DNA of 64,000 bases from Littorina saxatilis (GCF_037325665.1 NC_090261.1:64697695-64761694); one strand, 5' to 3'. Shown: positions 24,901 to 31,419, numbered from the stretch's first letter. Notes: a model not told the origin generated them from the letters alone. Translations and numbers: made by a program.

Positions 24901-25629
24901 GCTTGTTGGAAGACATGCAGGAGACGACACTGTTAGCGTTTCTCTCAAGCTGTGTGTGTGTATGTTCCAGGCTTGTTGGACGACATGCAGGAGACGACAC
25001 TGTTAGCGTTTCTCTCAAGCTGTGTGTGTGTGTGTTGCAGGCTTGTTGGACGACATGCAGGAGACGACACTGTTAGCGTTTCTCTCAAGCTGTGTGTGTG
25101 TGCGTGTGTTGCAGGCTTGTTGGACGACATGCAGGAGACGACACTGTTAGCGTTTCTCTCAAGCTGTGTGTGCGTGTGTTGCAGGCTTGTTGGACGACAT
25201 GCAGGAGACGACACTGTTAGCGTTTCTCTCAAGCTGTGTGTGTGTGTGTGTTGCAGGCTTGTTGGACGACATGCAGGAGACGACACTGTTAGCGTTTCTC
25301 TCAAGCTGTGTGTGTGTGTGTTGCAGGCTTGTTGGACGACATGCAGGAGACGACACTGTTAGCGTTTCTCTCAAGCTGTGTGTGTGTGTGTTGCAGGCTT
25401 GTTGGACGACATGCAGGAGACGACACTGTTTGCGCAGGGCGACAAGAAGGAAACCAACGTGGACACCGCCGAGGGAGACGGCATCACAACCATCAAAAAC
25501 AACGGCGACACTGTCAGCAAAAAGCGAATCAAAATTAACGGCTCCTGTCAGACGCCCGGAGGAACCAACGGCCATACCAACAAGGCCTACAGGGATGAAC
25601 TGTCTGATGATGATGAGGACAACACTTAA
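2009..25629 (+). CDS. GPR180/TMEM145-family seven-transmembrane protein (5 coding exons)
   Basis: Exons 2009-2499, 6688-7237, 20062-20317, 24513-24638 and 25397-25629 join in phase to 1,656 nt (551 residues plus stop), each junction GT-AG. Residues 1-22 form a signal peptide (basic start, hydrophobic core, AATA end). Residues 23 to about 220 are a luminal domain with cysteines and the family-like FWYISIVSC segment at 165-173. Seven hydrophobic segments follow, near 227-247, 254-281, 292-312, 325-346, 366-383, 399-420 and 434-455. The tail is hydrophilic and ends in an acidic DELSDDDEDNT stretch. This order (signal, beta-rich luminal domain, 7 TM, cytosolic tail) is that of the GPR180/TMEM145 group (Pfam GpcrRhopsn4; GOST superfamily), secretory-pathway or surface membrane proteins. 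GPR180 and TMEM145 cannot be separated with certainty by eye, so no symbol is given. Four of its splice junctions are embedded in tandem repeats. Confidence 0.9.
2491..2858 (+). repeat. 58-63-bp tandem array carrying the exon 1 splice donor
   Basis: Six copies of ACAACCAAG followed by GTAAG occur, with the GT at 2500, 2558, 2621, 2684, 2742 and 2800. The unit also includes about 45 bp of intron. Spacing is 58 or 63 bp (some copies carry an extra AATGT). Only the first copy is needed for the predicted protein; the frame from exon 1 meets a TAA at the first donor, so use of later donors would truncate it. Confidence 0.95.
2911..3080. mobile_element. hAT-like MITE, CAGGGGCGGA termini
   Basis: 170-bp element with inverted termini CAGGGGCGGA and TCCGCCCCTG, flanked on both sides by ACAGA as a short target duplication. 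The interior is G/C-homopolymer rich and has no coding capacity. CAGGGGCGGA termini are typical of hAT-like non-autonomous elements. A second copy lies at 57069-57429. Confidence 0.7.
3185..3482. mobile_element. MITE with long A-rich TIRs
   Basis: About 300 bp. The left end (AGGCCT, A-run, then TAGGTGTGGTTACGGTAAC) recurs inverted at the right end (GTTACCGTAACCACACCTA, T-run, GGCCT). The inverted match is about 40 bp and continues into CTACCCTATTTTTGGGG on both sides. No coding capacity. Superfamily not determined. Confidence 0.75.
3490..6687. other. Remainder of intron 1 of the 7-TM gene
   Basis: AT-rich intronic DNA. The only local structure noted is a two-copy 24-bp direct repeat near 5180-5224 and recurrent CTTACG hexamers between about 4240 and 5225. 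The 149-codon frame at 4227-4676 has no recognisable protein features. Confidence 0.6.
6688..7237 (+). CDS. 7-TM gene, coding exon 2 (end of luminal domain, TM1-TM4)
   Basis: Acceptor TTTTCATTCAG ends at 6687; donor GTGAGT starts at 7238. 550 nt, entering with one base to complete R164 and leaving in phase 0 after residue 347. Encodes FWYISIVSC, the segment before the membrane, and the first four hydrophobic helices, including LLLLAKGWGIT near 308-318. Codon use is GC-richer than the flanking intron. Confidence 0.92.
7605..9235. repeat. 67-bp satellite array, about 24 copies
   Basis: Direct tandem repeat of a 67-bp unit containing AAGCTCCACACACTTGACAT and the odd palindrome GTGTATTGAATACAC. 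Copies are about 95% alike, with hot spots at CTATTGT/CTATCGT and TGCATTG/TCCATTG. It lies in intron 2 and ends about 55 bp before the DIRS element. Confidence 0.97.
9311..9512 (+). repeat. DIRS left inverted terminal repeat
   Basis: 202 bp matching the reverse complement of 14986-15187. A 19-bp left-specific extension (9292-9310) precedes it and is matched only by the internal complementary region. The open frames on each repeat are mirror images of each other, not genes. Confidence 0.95.
9701..10131 (+). repeat. Two-copy 214-bp leader repeat of the DIRS element
   Basis: Copy 1 (9701-9914) and copy 2 (9915-10131) share CGCCATTTTGTTGTGTGAGT, AGTATTTTGTTAACGC-like and TTGCCACGTGTTGTT blocks in the same order, with roughly 15% divergence. 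Copy 2 ends directly at the start of the gag-like frame, so this is probably the promoter/5' leader region of the element. Confidence 0.85.
10132..12297 (+). CDS. DIRS gag-like ORF
   Basis: Long Ser/Pro/Ala-rich open frame of about 720 residues. The ATG at 10132 (MSDSDKRRGKSD) is preferred over the in-frame ATG at 10111 because the leader repeat runs up to it and its context (AAC before, TCT after) is good. The C-terminus is strongly basic (KRQ, GGKKRT, GRGRGG), as expected for nucleic-acid binding. Position as first ORF of a DIRS element supports a gag-like role; there is no zinc knuckle. Confidence 0.8.
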   Translation: MSDSDKRRGKSDPKGKIKAKSSSSKATLLVTDQERNTLLAVPISAPSAVTTSASFAAPSATVTSAPVSTSETSSSLLAPGQGALVSSLLKSLVPEIRSLVQAEFQRSVASSSAFPASGSDVRALASVSLSSTSGLEQRPPSSASVGKQSWSDSPREAPGRSPSGDSSFASGHDRYLADLSFPAITYEAPDLFEQRRQSVSTAAFPALAGSDDPSAPARYGGRGRMEYSLTSGPSGSRSQPVQSSLPHFAVPLTTLPVSAGNASSSSGGSFRIPDSGLQRAPSGFQAPRLEQASLHSVGGVTSAHPAPVFADGRPAYPLPSQGFGRQDDVSAQAFPVSGLPGHASASGTGDFGHGSTCDYSDAPSVVSEESRGVFPSKLKSVLDVAAEVTSRYFPEGVVAADSSASFVPSAMADFRPAQEDVSSFRFAESPSVAYQLSHSLVRPAHAGSGIRPVPVPLLLPFGPVPESAQQWVASAAQASSFVPTANRKLGMPNQSQNWLASFALPRATLPVSRELLPLLTKPIKRDSVLPVSEASLLSAEEVGRRQIELSSIAETLVRALSRALTDSLVPFTLSEEQNADDVSALLTALAKVNEEQLRLSSLQYTQAVLCRRDLFLSQSQFTELATRETLRVSPVSEESLFCPLALDARQKEIQSNKDSQFLDYTLKGVKQSQPSKQKQAQTSSNPKPAQKRQASPAARGGKKRTASGRGRGGSGSKPHPQ
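12334..13731 (+). CDS. DIRS reverse transcriptase / RNase H ORF
   Basis: Carries reverse transcriptase signatures in order: WRPVLDLSLLN, DLTDAYFHI, LPFGLSLAP, the YLDD catalytic box in LRAYLDDWLI, and TYLGMSFD. An RNase H-like DLFTDAFREGWGAH follows. The RT type groups with DIRS rather than with LINEs. It overlaps the recombinase frame, an arrangement known in the family. Confidence 0.92.
   Translation: MVMAGGPSRALSRWMSVVDSQWIVGVVSSGFRLLWREEKAPLTRVPPRFKLPFSQEARSVLQSEIASLEQKGAVERVRVHSSLGFYGRLVAVPKASGGWRPVLDLSLLNTFLREIKFKMETPASVRDSLRPGDWVTSIDLTDAYFHILMHPTDRKWLRFRWGDQIYQFRALPFGLSLAPWIFTMVVRQVCALVRSQGIRLRAYLDDWLIMNQSQSGCSQDTLTVLRESNWLGFSINRVKSELTPSQTFTYLGMSFDTVAWTVQPSQRRVDKLQAQIRSTLPLLMASIRSLASILGQMESMALLVSLGRVHKCPLQFALKPFVDSPLVDWDALIPLQGWFQSATLPWLHTEWVCRGVPIVVPLPDLDLFTDAFREGWGAHTDLQTPPFPLLSRVIRKAEMEEPALLLLVAPLWPSQVWFPDLLRLAQGPPIPLALVRGELVQPRTGIPHEEPSLLKLHVWKLFGTR
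13700..14800 (+). mobile_element. DIRS tyrosine recombinase region
   Basis: The region downstream of and overlapping RT encodes a phage-integrase-like recombinase: an N-terminal core-binding part (SVYASHWKAWTAW) and a catalytic part with ATARRGSEVHAL, the first catalytic-Arg motif of tyrosine recombinases. This enzyme replaces the DDE integrase in DIRS. Treated as a fossil part; boundaries are approximate. Confidence 0.88.
14845..14935. repeat. DIRS internal complementary region
   Basis: The first part (14845-14877) is the reverse complement of the left terminus, and the second part (14878-14935) is the reverse complement of the right terminus. Together they mirror the joined ends of the element, as expected for the rolling/circular replication template of DIRS elements. 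Confidence 0.9.
14986..15187 (-). repeat. DIRS right inverted terminal repeat
   Basis: Reverse complement of 9311-9512, no difference seen by eye. It is followed by a right-specific AT-rich extension to 15231 that is matched inside the internal complementary region. Confidence 0.95.
15232..16234. other. AT-rich intron 2 DNA
   Basis: No coding signal. It contains the TA-type MITE at 15580-15764 and an (AT)n run near 15889-15918. Confidence 0.6.
15580..15764. mobile_element. pogo/Tigger-like MITE (CAGTGGAACCCC termini), copy 1
   Basis: Inverted ends CAGTGGAACCCCCC and GGGGGGTTCCACTG about 185 bp apart, with internal repeats of TTTTAAGAC-type sequence. Termini starting CAGT next to TA are usual for pogo/Tigger-like (Tc1-mariner) MITEs. 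Related copies lie at 40280, 45371 and 46545. Confidence 0.7.
16235..19149. mobile_element. 2.9-kb foldback-type DNA transposon with 21-bp TIRs
   Basis: Terminal inverted repeats TGACTAAGTGCCAAAAGGTGC (16235-16255) and its complement (19129-19149), both abutting TATATATA. There is no transposase frame. The inside contains several diverged repeats built around AAGGTCA: + orientation in 17330-17830, reversed (TGACCTTGA) in 18180-18840, giving an imperfect foldback. A second motif, CTTGCGTGCGACA or its complement, recurs about five times in 16615-17240. It is probably a non-autonomous element; superfamily not assigned. Confidence 0.7.
19490..19698. repeat. 34-35-bp tandem repeat, about 6 copies
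   Basis: Direct repeats of GAGTCCGCCATAACACA plus ACTGTGCCTCTCAGT in intron 2. No coding potential. Confidence 0.92.
19808..20012. repeat. GT-rich compound microsatellite upstream of exon 3
   Basis: Irregular repeats of GTGTTTGTGTCACTGT ending 49 bp before exon 3. The overlapping Cys/Val-rich frames it creates are artefacts. Confidence 0.85.
20062..20317 (+). CDS. 7-TM gene, coding exon 3 (TM5 and TM6)
   Basis: Acceptor GTCGCCAG ends at 20061; donor GTATGT starts at 20318. An earlier GT inside CACAGGTGTCA would cut off SPLWRYKTIL, and only the 20318 donor joins exon 4 in phase (S433). Encodes TM5 (366-383) and TM6 (FFLMWFIYLPVLALIST). The 3' half of the exon and its donor are repeated downstream in decaying copies. 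Confidence 0.92.
20418..21170 (+). pseudogene. Tandem partial copies of the exon 3 end and intron 3 start
   Basis: Copy A (20418-20987, interrupted by a SINE) repeats CTTCCTCATGTGGTTCATCT, then the exon end and the GTATGTCACT donor region. Copy B (20988-21139) is more diverged (GTGTGGTTCATCTACC, CACAGGTGTTGCCGCTATG). Copy C (from 21140) keeps only ACACAGGTGTCGCC. Each unit ends in a poly-G tract. Copy A could still read a TM6-like segment, but there is no acceptor in front of it, so it is called a pseudo-exon series. Confidence 0.85.
20475..20845 (+). mobile_element. SINE-like retroposon, family 1, copy 1
   Basis: 371-bp body flanked by a perfect 14-bp target duplication ATTTCTACACAGGT (20461-20474 and 20846-20859). 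The 5' part has CGCGGGTTAGGGGGA and GTAAGAGGCGACTAA; the 3' part ends GACGTTAAACACCAAATAAA and an AAAG tail. A near-identical copy is at 41936-42304. It landed inside the duplicated exon 3 end, so the duplication is older. Confidence 0.88.
21175..21733. other. Intron 3 DNA with no recognised feature
   Basis: T-rich intronic sequence with a short GT run near 21485-21512; no exon or transposon ends seen. Confidence 0.55.
21734..24268. repeat. 33-bp minisatellite, about 77 copies
   Basis: Unit contains GAATAGGCTCAGATTGG, then TTGTTATTGG or TTGTTAGTGG, then CTAGTT. The ATTGG/AGTGG variants are interspersed. Because 33 is a multiple of three, the - strand shows open frames reading NNQSEPIQLA; these stop at the array edge and carry no gene features. 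It lies in intron 3. Confidence 0.97.
24270..24512 (+). repeat. 49-bp tandem array ending in the exon 4 acceptor
   Basis: Five units of AATAGCGTGTACATGTCTCT then TTGTCATTGGTGTCAG. The AG falls at 24316, 24365, 24414, 24463 and 24512, exactly 49 bp apart, and the last one is the acceptor used by exon 4. Confidence 0.95.
24513..24638 (+). CDS. 7-TM gene, coding exon 4 (TM7)
   Basis: Acceptor AG at 24511-24512, donor GTGAGA at 24639; 126 nt. Completes S433 and encodes ISYTVDILAYAVLLHLF (TM7) then WPSRS and a short cytosolic segment ending MYDLEIT. Confidence 0.92.
24862..25440 (+). repeat. About 70-bp tandem array carrying the exon 5 acceptor, 8 copies
   Basis: Each unit has a GT-rich tract, TTGCAG (one copy TTCCAG), then GCTTGTTGGACGACATGCAG and GTTAGCGTTTCTCTCAAGC. 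Exon-like starts are at 24901, 24971, 25041, 25115, 25185, 25257, 25327 and 25397. Spacings are 70, 70, 74, 70, 72, 70 and 70 bp. Only the last copy runs into the unique terminal exon. Confidence 0.97.
25397..25629 (+). CDS. 7-TM gene, terminal coding exon 5 (cytosolic tail)
   Basis: Starts after TTGCAG at 25391-25396, completes G475 and encodes LLDDMQETTLFAQGDKKE through to the acidic end DELSDDDEDNT and TAA at 25627-25629. The last of the eight acceptors was chosen because it gives the intact frame. Use of the acceptor at 25327 would give a frameshifted basic tail ending at 25538. Confidence 0.88.
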
Positions 25630-26187
25630 AGGGAAAAGGTGCAGGTATCAATTGGTGTCTAAAGACGTGCGAGTTTTATAAAAATTTACAATTTTACATA
25701 CATGTTAATACCCCAGGACCGTTTTCTTGACCTTCGTGCAAATCCGTTGAACAAAATGTGTGGGGGTGTATCATGTATGTGTGTGATGTCCACCAGGTGT
25801 GGTTCATTCCTCCTTTTTTGTGCTGAGTTTGCAGAACAAAAAAACACAACATAACAACTTCAGCTTGAAGGGGTGTTGTTCATGGATAGCGCTGGGGGAC
25901 TCTTTGCATCCATAGCTCCTCCCCGCCTTTCCTTTCAGTGAAAATGGAGATTTGAGAACTTGATGGTTGTGTGGGGTCTGTTGTTGGTGTCTACCACGCA
26001 CTATTTCTTGACATCATCGTTATGATGTTAATTATTGCTAAAACTTAAAGACTGCAGCAAGCCTGGGACATGTGCCGTGTGTTCAGGTGTATCCTACCTT
26101 GCAGCTACTACCGTGAGATGAACAGTTTTGTTTTCCCATTACGTGCAGTATAGATATAACACCTGAAAACCAAGTGTGATGGTTTAG

Positions 26188-26292
26188 TGTTGTGTGTCAT
26201 GGAGGGAGTATCTGTGTCATGGAGGGAGCATGTGTGTCATGGAGGGAGTATGTGTGTCATGGAGGGAGTATGTGTGTCATGGAGGGAGTGTG
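26188..26292. repeat. 20-bp tandem repeat, 5 copies
   Basis: GTCATGGAGGGAGTATGTGT repeated, within the presumed 3' UTR. Confidence 0.9.
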
Positions 26293-26984
26293 TGTCTGAT
26301 ACTTCCTCTCCTTGGGTGACAAACAGACGAGAAAAGACAACCAGAAATGTCCCAAGGAATTGTAGGCATTTGAAAGATAAGATGTTTTCATGTGAAATGT
26401 ATGATTGCATGTGGCAGCATGTTTGTGTCTGCAGGGCTGTACATACCGGTGTATGTAAGCATGTGAGTGAGTGTGTGGGTGTGTGCACGCGTGCGCCAGC
26501 CTACATGTCAATAAGTGAGTGACGGTGGGTTTGTGTTCAAGTTTTTGAGAAAGAGATGAACAAGAGGTTTATGGATGGCTCTTGTGATAATTTGAAAGAA
26601 GATCAAAAAGTATTGCAATGGAATCTCAGCAGAGGGAAAAGGAGAACAAAACTCCATGAAAAAACTGATGATACTGATAATGCTGCTAATACTGAAGTTA
26701 AACCAACATTGCATTGTTTTGGGGGTTAGGGGATGCGGGTTGTGACAAGTGTGTTGGAACAGAATGCGCAAGGGGATGGGGGGAGGGGGGGTGTGGATGG
26801 GGAAGGGTATAATTGCCACTGTGTGGCAGGGGGATACATTGCTGGTGGTTGTACATATTTGTGTCTACAATGCTCAGTTAAACATTCCTAAAGTATTGAT
26901 TTTATCAAACAAAAATGTACGCACATTGCTTATTCTCAAAAAGTCACGGATTCAAACGTTTATTAAAATTATTGTATCAATCAA

Positions 26985-27095
26985 TCAATCATTATGAGGC
27001 TTATATCGCGCGTATTCCGTGGGTACAGTTCTAAGCGCAGGGATATATTTTTTATTTTTATTTTTATGCAATTTATATCGCGCACATGTATGGAG
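26985..27095. mobile_element. Fragment of a dispersed repeat with TATATCGCGC boxes
   Basis: GCTTATATCGCGCGTATTCC and, after a T-rich spacer, TTTATATCGCGCACATGTAT. This resembles the TATATAGCGC-type tail of widespread invertebrate retroposons; family not assigned. Confidence 0.35.
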
Positions 27096-27560
27096 ATAAG
27101 AAGCTTGCAAGCTTTTTTAATATATACTTAAATGTATATGAATTCATAAACAAGATGTGTAAATATCAGGTATCTTTGAAAGTAATCGTTGCTATGTCAA
27201 TAAGTGTTCTGGTTGTAAAAGAATGTAACGGACAATTTGTATGAAACACTTTAAAGCAAGTCTCTACCCACATGTTCATTAATAATTCTTTCTGAAAAAT
27301 GTAACTGCATGTATTTTACTTCTACATATAACGTTTGCATGAAAAGTACCTACAGCACCAAAGGGGACGTAGTACTGGAAGTTTGACAACCTGACCCTTT
27401 ATTCACTGGTAAAGGTCAAGGTAGCAAGCAGACGGTGATTGAGGCTGTTGATGTCGTTTAAGCCACATTCCTTATTTATGTCAGGCTTTGTACACCGCTG
27501 CACTTTTGAACACTGAAGACGGATTTTGAACAATGCAATAAATGTCGCCCACTGGCAGGC

Positions 27561-28328
27561 TGAGCACAAGATGTGCATTTTCTTATAGCCAGAAGGTCAA
27601 ACTTAGCAAAATATGTTTTGTTTTATTTTTGATCATTTTAATGGATATTTATTTATTAGGTAATGGGATACCTACATGCAGATCATACACCTTGCATTAT
27701 AAGTATTTACAGGCAACATATAGCAAGTTTGGATGGATCAGACGTCCTTCGTGTGCGCATTTATTTATCTAGATACATTTACATGGCAGTTGAAGTGAAA
27801 AATCACACAGAACTCTTTAAGGGTTGCCTGTATCTCTTTCTCAAAACATTAATGAGCGAGAATAATTTTTTGATTGAATGGCAATGGTTCAAATTACAAA
27901 AATCAGGGGTGTATCACTATTTCTATATGGTTGAAATGTCTTGGCCTTGCAGTGTCTTCCATTACCTTCAGAACGTTGGGGGTGCTCGTCCATGATTTCT
28001 CCACAGACTTGTTCAAATCAAAATGAAGAAATTGATGACAAATTTGAGTCACATTTGTCCAGTCTTCATTCCATACATGTAAAAGCCTGGACACATCTGA
28101 AAATATGGCTGACATGGAGAGGGTCAGAAAGTTACATAAAAGCAGCCTGACAGCAGATTATTATGTACATACCGTCACCCCCTATCTCTCTCTCTCTCTC
28201 TCAATCTCTCTCTGCATGTCTGCATCTCTGTCTCTGTAAGTGTTGTAGCATGATTATCATTTGTTGTTGAAGTGAGGCTTCATTGAAGATGGACTGCCAT
28301 ACGCTCGCTACTAAACTTTTGTACAGTT
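27561..28328. other. Intergenic DNA, no recognised gene
   Basis: AT-rich; short (CT)n run near 28185-28213. Nothing else supported. Confidence 0.55.
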
Positions 28329-28340
28329 ATAATGAATGGC

Positions 28341-28810
28341 TCCCGCAGTGGGGCACTGCGGTTATGAAATTAAAGGCCCCTCCTGTTTTTGGAACCGCAG
28401 GAGCTTTCTAGTTTGCTGTTAGGTAGATTTTTGGTTCCTCTTTCCTGTCATGCTCTCTTTTTCTTCATGAATTCTTTTCTTTTTTCTGCCTTCTTGCTCA
28501 TTCACCCGTATTTTTTCCAAAAATCTCTTCTCTTGCCGCTTGTCTCGCGATTCATGTATAGTTTAATCTGTTAGTGTTCTGATGTAAGTCCAGCAGTAGA
28601 TAGGTTAAGCCTATTTTAACATACTGGAAACTGGTAATCTTCCAGTAGGTATTAATTTAGTTTTACTAAAGCCTGCTGGGACACAAGTAATGGGTTAGTG
28701 CATTTGTAAACAGGAATCGCTTGACAAGTGGCCCCCTTCATCCCCCCCTTCCTCGTCCTGATATGGCTCTGCGTAGTCGGCTGGACGTTAAGCAACAAAT
28801 AAACAAACAA
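28341..28810 (+). mobile_element. SINE-like retroposon, family 2
   Basis: 470-bp body with a perfect 12-bp target duplication ATAATGAATGGC (28329-28340 and 28811-28822). The 5' end carries the hairpin CCGCAGTGGGGCACTGCGG; the 3' end reads TGGACGTTAAGCAACAAATA and an AAAC tail. The 3' 250 bp are clearly related to SINE family 1 (TACTGGAAACT, TTCCAGTA, ACAAGTGGC, CCCCCCTTC, ACGTTAA), while the 5' half is unrelated. Confidence 0.85.
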
Positions 28811-28822
28811 ATAATGAATGGC

Positions 28823-29604
28823 ATACAAAATGTCCCCTCCTTTCTGTTTGCTTGGTTGTCTGGTTTAGTTTCCTTGTTCACCATTTGAAGGCAACTTTGC
28901 AGAAAATGCCAAGCCATTCTGTGGTGCGTTCTTTGATCTCTCGCTGTGCATGCAGCTGTGTAAAGATGCAGTAATTAACTTGCTATAGTTCCTGTGTGAC
29001 GACCTCAAGTTTCATCCCGGCCAGCCTTTCTCACCGACCTTGTTGATCTCACATAAACTCCACACTTACTATCGCCACTCCCTTCCCACGTACTGATGAT
29101 CGACCTTTGGTACTTTACATTCATGGGGTCTAATTTATTCAGAAAAAAATGGTGTTTTAATTTAGAAATTTGCTACGTCGCAATATGCTTCACTTTTCAT
29201 TCAAGGGATGTAACCCCTCTGTGCGCGTTTTTAAAAGAATCACATTTTTGGGTAAAAACTTTCGAAATTTACAACAATATGATAATCTCTAGTCAGAATG
29301 AATGACTGATTTGCTTGATGTAAATATATGAGAAAGTGTGAAAATGAGATGTTATCCCCCTTTTTAGGTCTACTTGGCCAGTGAAATGCTTTGTGGGATG
29401 TTTGTGTTTGGTGATGTCCTTCAATTGCAAGAAACTGACATGCTTTTCCACTGTAATCAGTGTACGTATTTAACTTGACCAGAGAGCATAATTTCAGTCT
29501 GGGGTATGTATCGAATGAGTTGGCTGGCTAGGGATAAACTTGAGATCGATACACCTGCAAGCCACTTTGCTGGTGAGTGCATGTCTTTCCAGCTGTTCCT
29601 CTCA
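28823..29604. other. Intergenic DNA, no recognised gene
   Basis: No coding signal, RNA gene or transposon ends seen. Confidence 0.5.
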
Positions 29605-29663
29605 TGGTCTATATGTTTTATTGGTCTTAGTCTGCAGCTACTTCCATGTTTTATTGGTCTTAA

Positions 29664-30279
29664 GCTATGTTTCCATATTGCGATGCGGCAGCGGCACAAC
29701 GGCAACAAACATGCGATGCCGCTAGCAAATTTGGCCGTAAGTGTTCCCATTAAAAGCGGCGCGGCAGGCGGATTTTTGTTCTTTCTGGCTTGACTTCTTC
29801 TTATAAATCGGTCACCACTCACACAACCATGCCGTTATTAAGAGAAACTATATTTGACATTACTTTATGTCGGTTAGAAAATTGAAAAGACGAGAAATGT
29901 AAGAAAAAAACCCTCTTTTATTTCAACGAAAGGCTCAAAAAGCGGAACAAACCCGGTGCCTTGGACATCCTTTAAAAAAATTCTTGCTGGACTATGTGCA
30001 GCTCAGGTAATACATGACGAAAAAACAATCAAAATAGACTGTAAACCTGGTTGTGGGGGCTCCCCGATGTTATGGAAAGACTTAGACCACGCCCACTTTG
30101 GAAGCGAATATCGCGCGGCAACAAATTTTTTCACTTCCTGGAGCGAACAAAATCTTGACGCCAAACTGTCGCGCATATAGAAACACGCGTTCTTTGTTAC
30201 TACTGTTGCGATCGGTTTTGCCGCTGCCGCAACCATCGTGCCGCCGTCGCTTTGCTATACAAAAAATTGGAAACATAGC
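29664..30279. mobile_element. 616-bp non-autonomous DNA transposon, TTAA target site
   Basis: Inverted ends GCTATGTTTCCA and TGGAAACATAGC-like, flanked on both sides by TTAA. Subterminal GCGGCAGCGGC/GCCGCTGCCGC motifs. Inserted between two units of the 33-bp minisatellite, whose unit continues across the site. The TTAA target suggests piggyBac- or Kolobok-like; the GTTTCCA plus GC-rich subterminals would also fit PIF/Harbinger. No transposase. Confidence 0.75.
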
Positions 30280-30838
30280 TTAAGTCTGCAGCTAGTTCCA
30301 TGTTTCATGGGTTTAAGTTTGCAGCTAGTTCTATGTTTCATGGGTTTAAGTTTGCAGCTAGTTCCATGTTTTTTGTGTTTCAGTTTGCAGCTAGTTCCAT
30401 GTTTCATGGGTTTAAGTTTGCACCTTGTTCCATGTTTCATGGGTTTAAGTTTGCAGCTAGTTCTATGTTTCATGGGTTCAAGTTTGCAGCTAGTTCCATG
30501 TTTTTTTGGGATTCAGTTTGCAGCTAGTTCCATGTTTCATGGGTTCAAGTTTGCAGCTAGTTCCATGTTTTTTTGGTTTAAGTTTGCAGTTATAGTTCCA
30601 TGTTTCATGGGTTTCAGTTTGCAGCTAGTTTCATGTTTCATGGGTTTAAGTTTGCAGCTAGTTCCATGTTTCATGGGTTTAAGTTTGCAGCTAGTTCCAT
30701 GTTTCATGGGTTTAAGTTTGCAGCTAGTTCCATGTTTCATGGGTTTAAGTTTGCAGCTAGTTCCATGTTTCATGGGTTTAAGTTTGCAGCTAGTTCCATG
30801 TTTTTTTGGTTTCAGTTTGCAGCTAGTTCCATGTTTAT

Positions 30839-30993
30839 GGGTGCAACTCTGCCGGCTACATGCCGGCAGCCGGTTTTTGGTTTCATCGGCTGCCGATGTT
30901 TTTGTTCCAGGAGAGGTTTTTTTTGGCATTTTAAATACTAAAAAAGCTGGACCCCAACTTTTGCCGATTTTTGGAATTTTCCAGGTTGCACCC
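30839..30993. mobile_element. 155-bp MITE with GGGTGCAAC termini
   Basis: Inverted ends GGGTGCAAC and GTTGCACCC, inserted in the 33-bp minisatellite. The interior has CTGCCGGC and GCCGGCAGCCGG palindromic segments. No coding capacity; superfamily not assigned. Confidence 0.65.
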
Positions 30994-31419
30994 ATGCATG
31001 TTTCATGGGTTCAAGTTTGCAGCTAGTTCCATGTTTCATGGGTTCAAGTTTGCAGCTAGTTCCATGTTTCATGGGTTCAAGTTTGCAGCTAGTTCTATGT
31101 TTCATGGGTTTAAGTTTGCAGCTAGTTCCATGTTTTTTGGGTTTCAGTTTGCAGCTAGTTCCATGTTTCATGGGTTTAAGTCTGCAGCTAGTTCTATGTT
31201 TCATGGGTTTAAGTTTGCAGCTAGTTCCATGTTTTTTTGGTTTCAGTTTGCAGCTAGTTCCATGTTTTATGGGTTTCAGTTTGCAGCTAGTTCCATGTTT
31301 TATGGGTTTCAGTTTGCACCTTGTTCCATGTTTCATGGGTTCAAGTTTGCAGCTATAGTTCCATGTTTTATGGGTTCAAGTTCGCAACTAATGTTTCATG
31401 GGTTTAAGTTTGCATATGG

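Larger units (their letters stand above)
25630..27560 (+). other. Probable 3' UTR and downstream DNA of the 7-TM gene
   Basis: No further coding exon. A canonical AATAAA at 27537-27542 is a candidate polyadenylation signal, which would give a 1.9-kb 3' UTR; an earlier non-canonical site cannot be excluded. Confidence 0.4.
29605..31415. repeat. 33-bp minisatellite interrupted by two insertions
   Basis: Unit GGGTTTAAGTTTGCAGCTAG then TTCCATGTTTCAT; about 32 copies in 30283-31415 plus two copies left of the first insertion. Variants include a T-run in place of CAT. Open frames on both strands reflect the period of 33. Confidence 0.95.

Noticed and set aside
24945-25362. Frames with repeated LLDDMQETTLLAFLSS
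   Set aside because: They arise from the acceptor-bearing tandem repeat. Only the last copy leads into the true exon; the others are handled as possible splice variants, not as genes.
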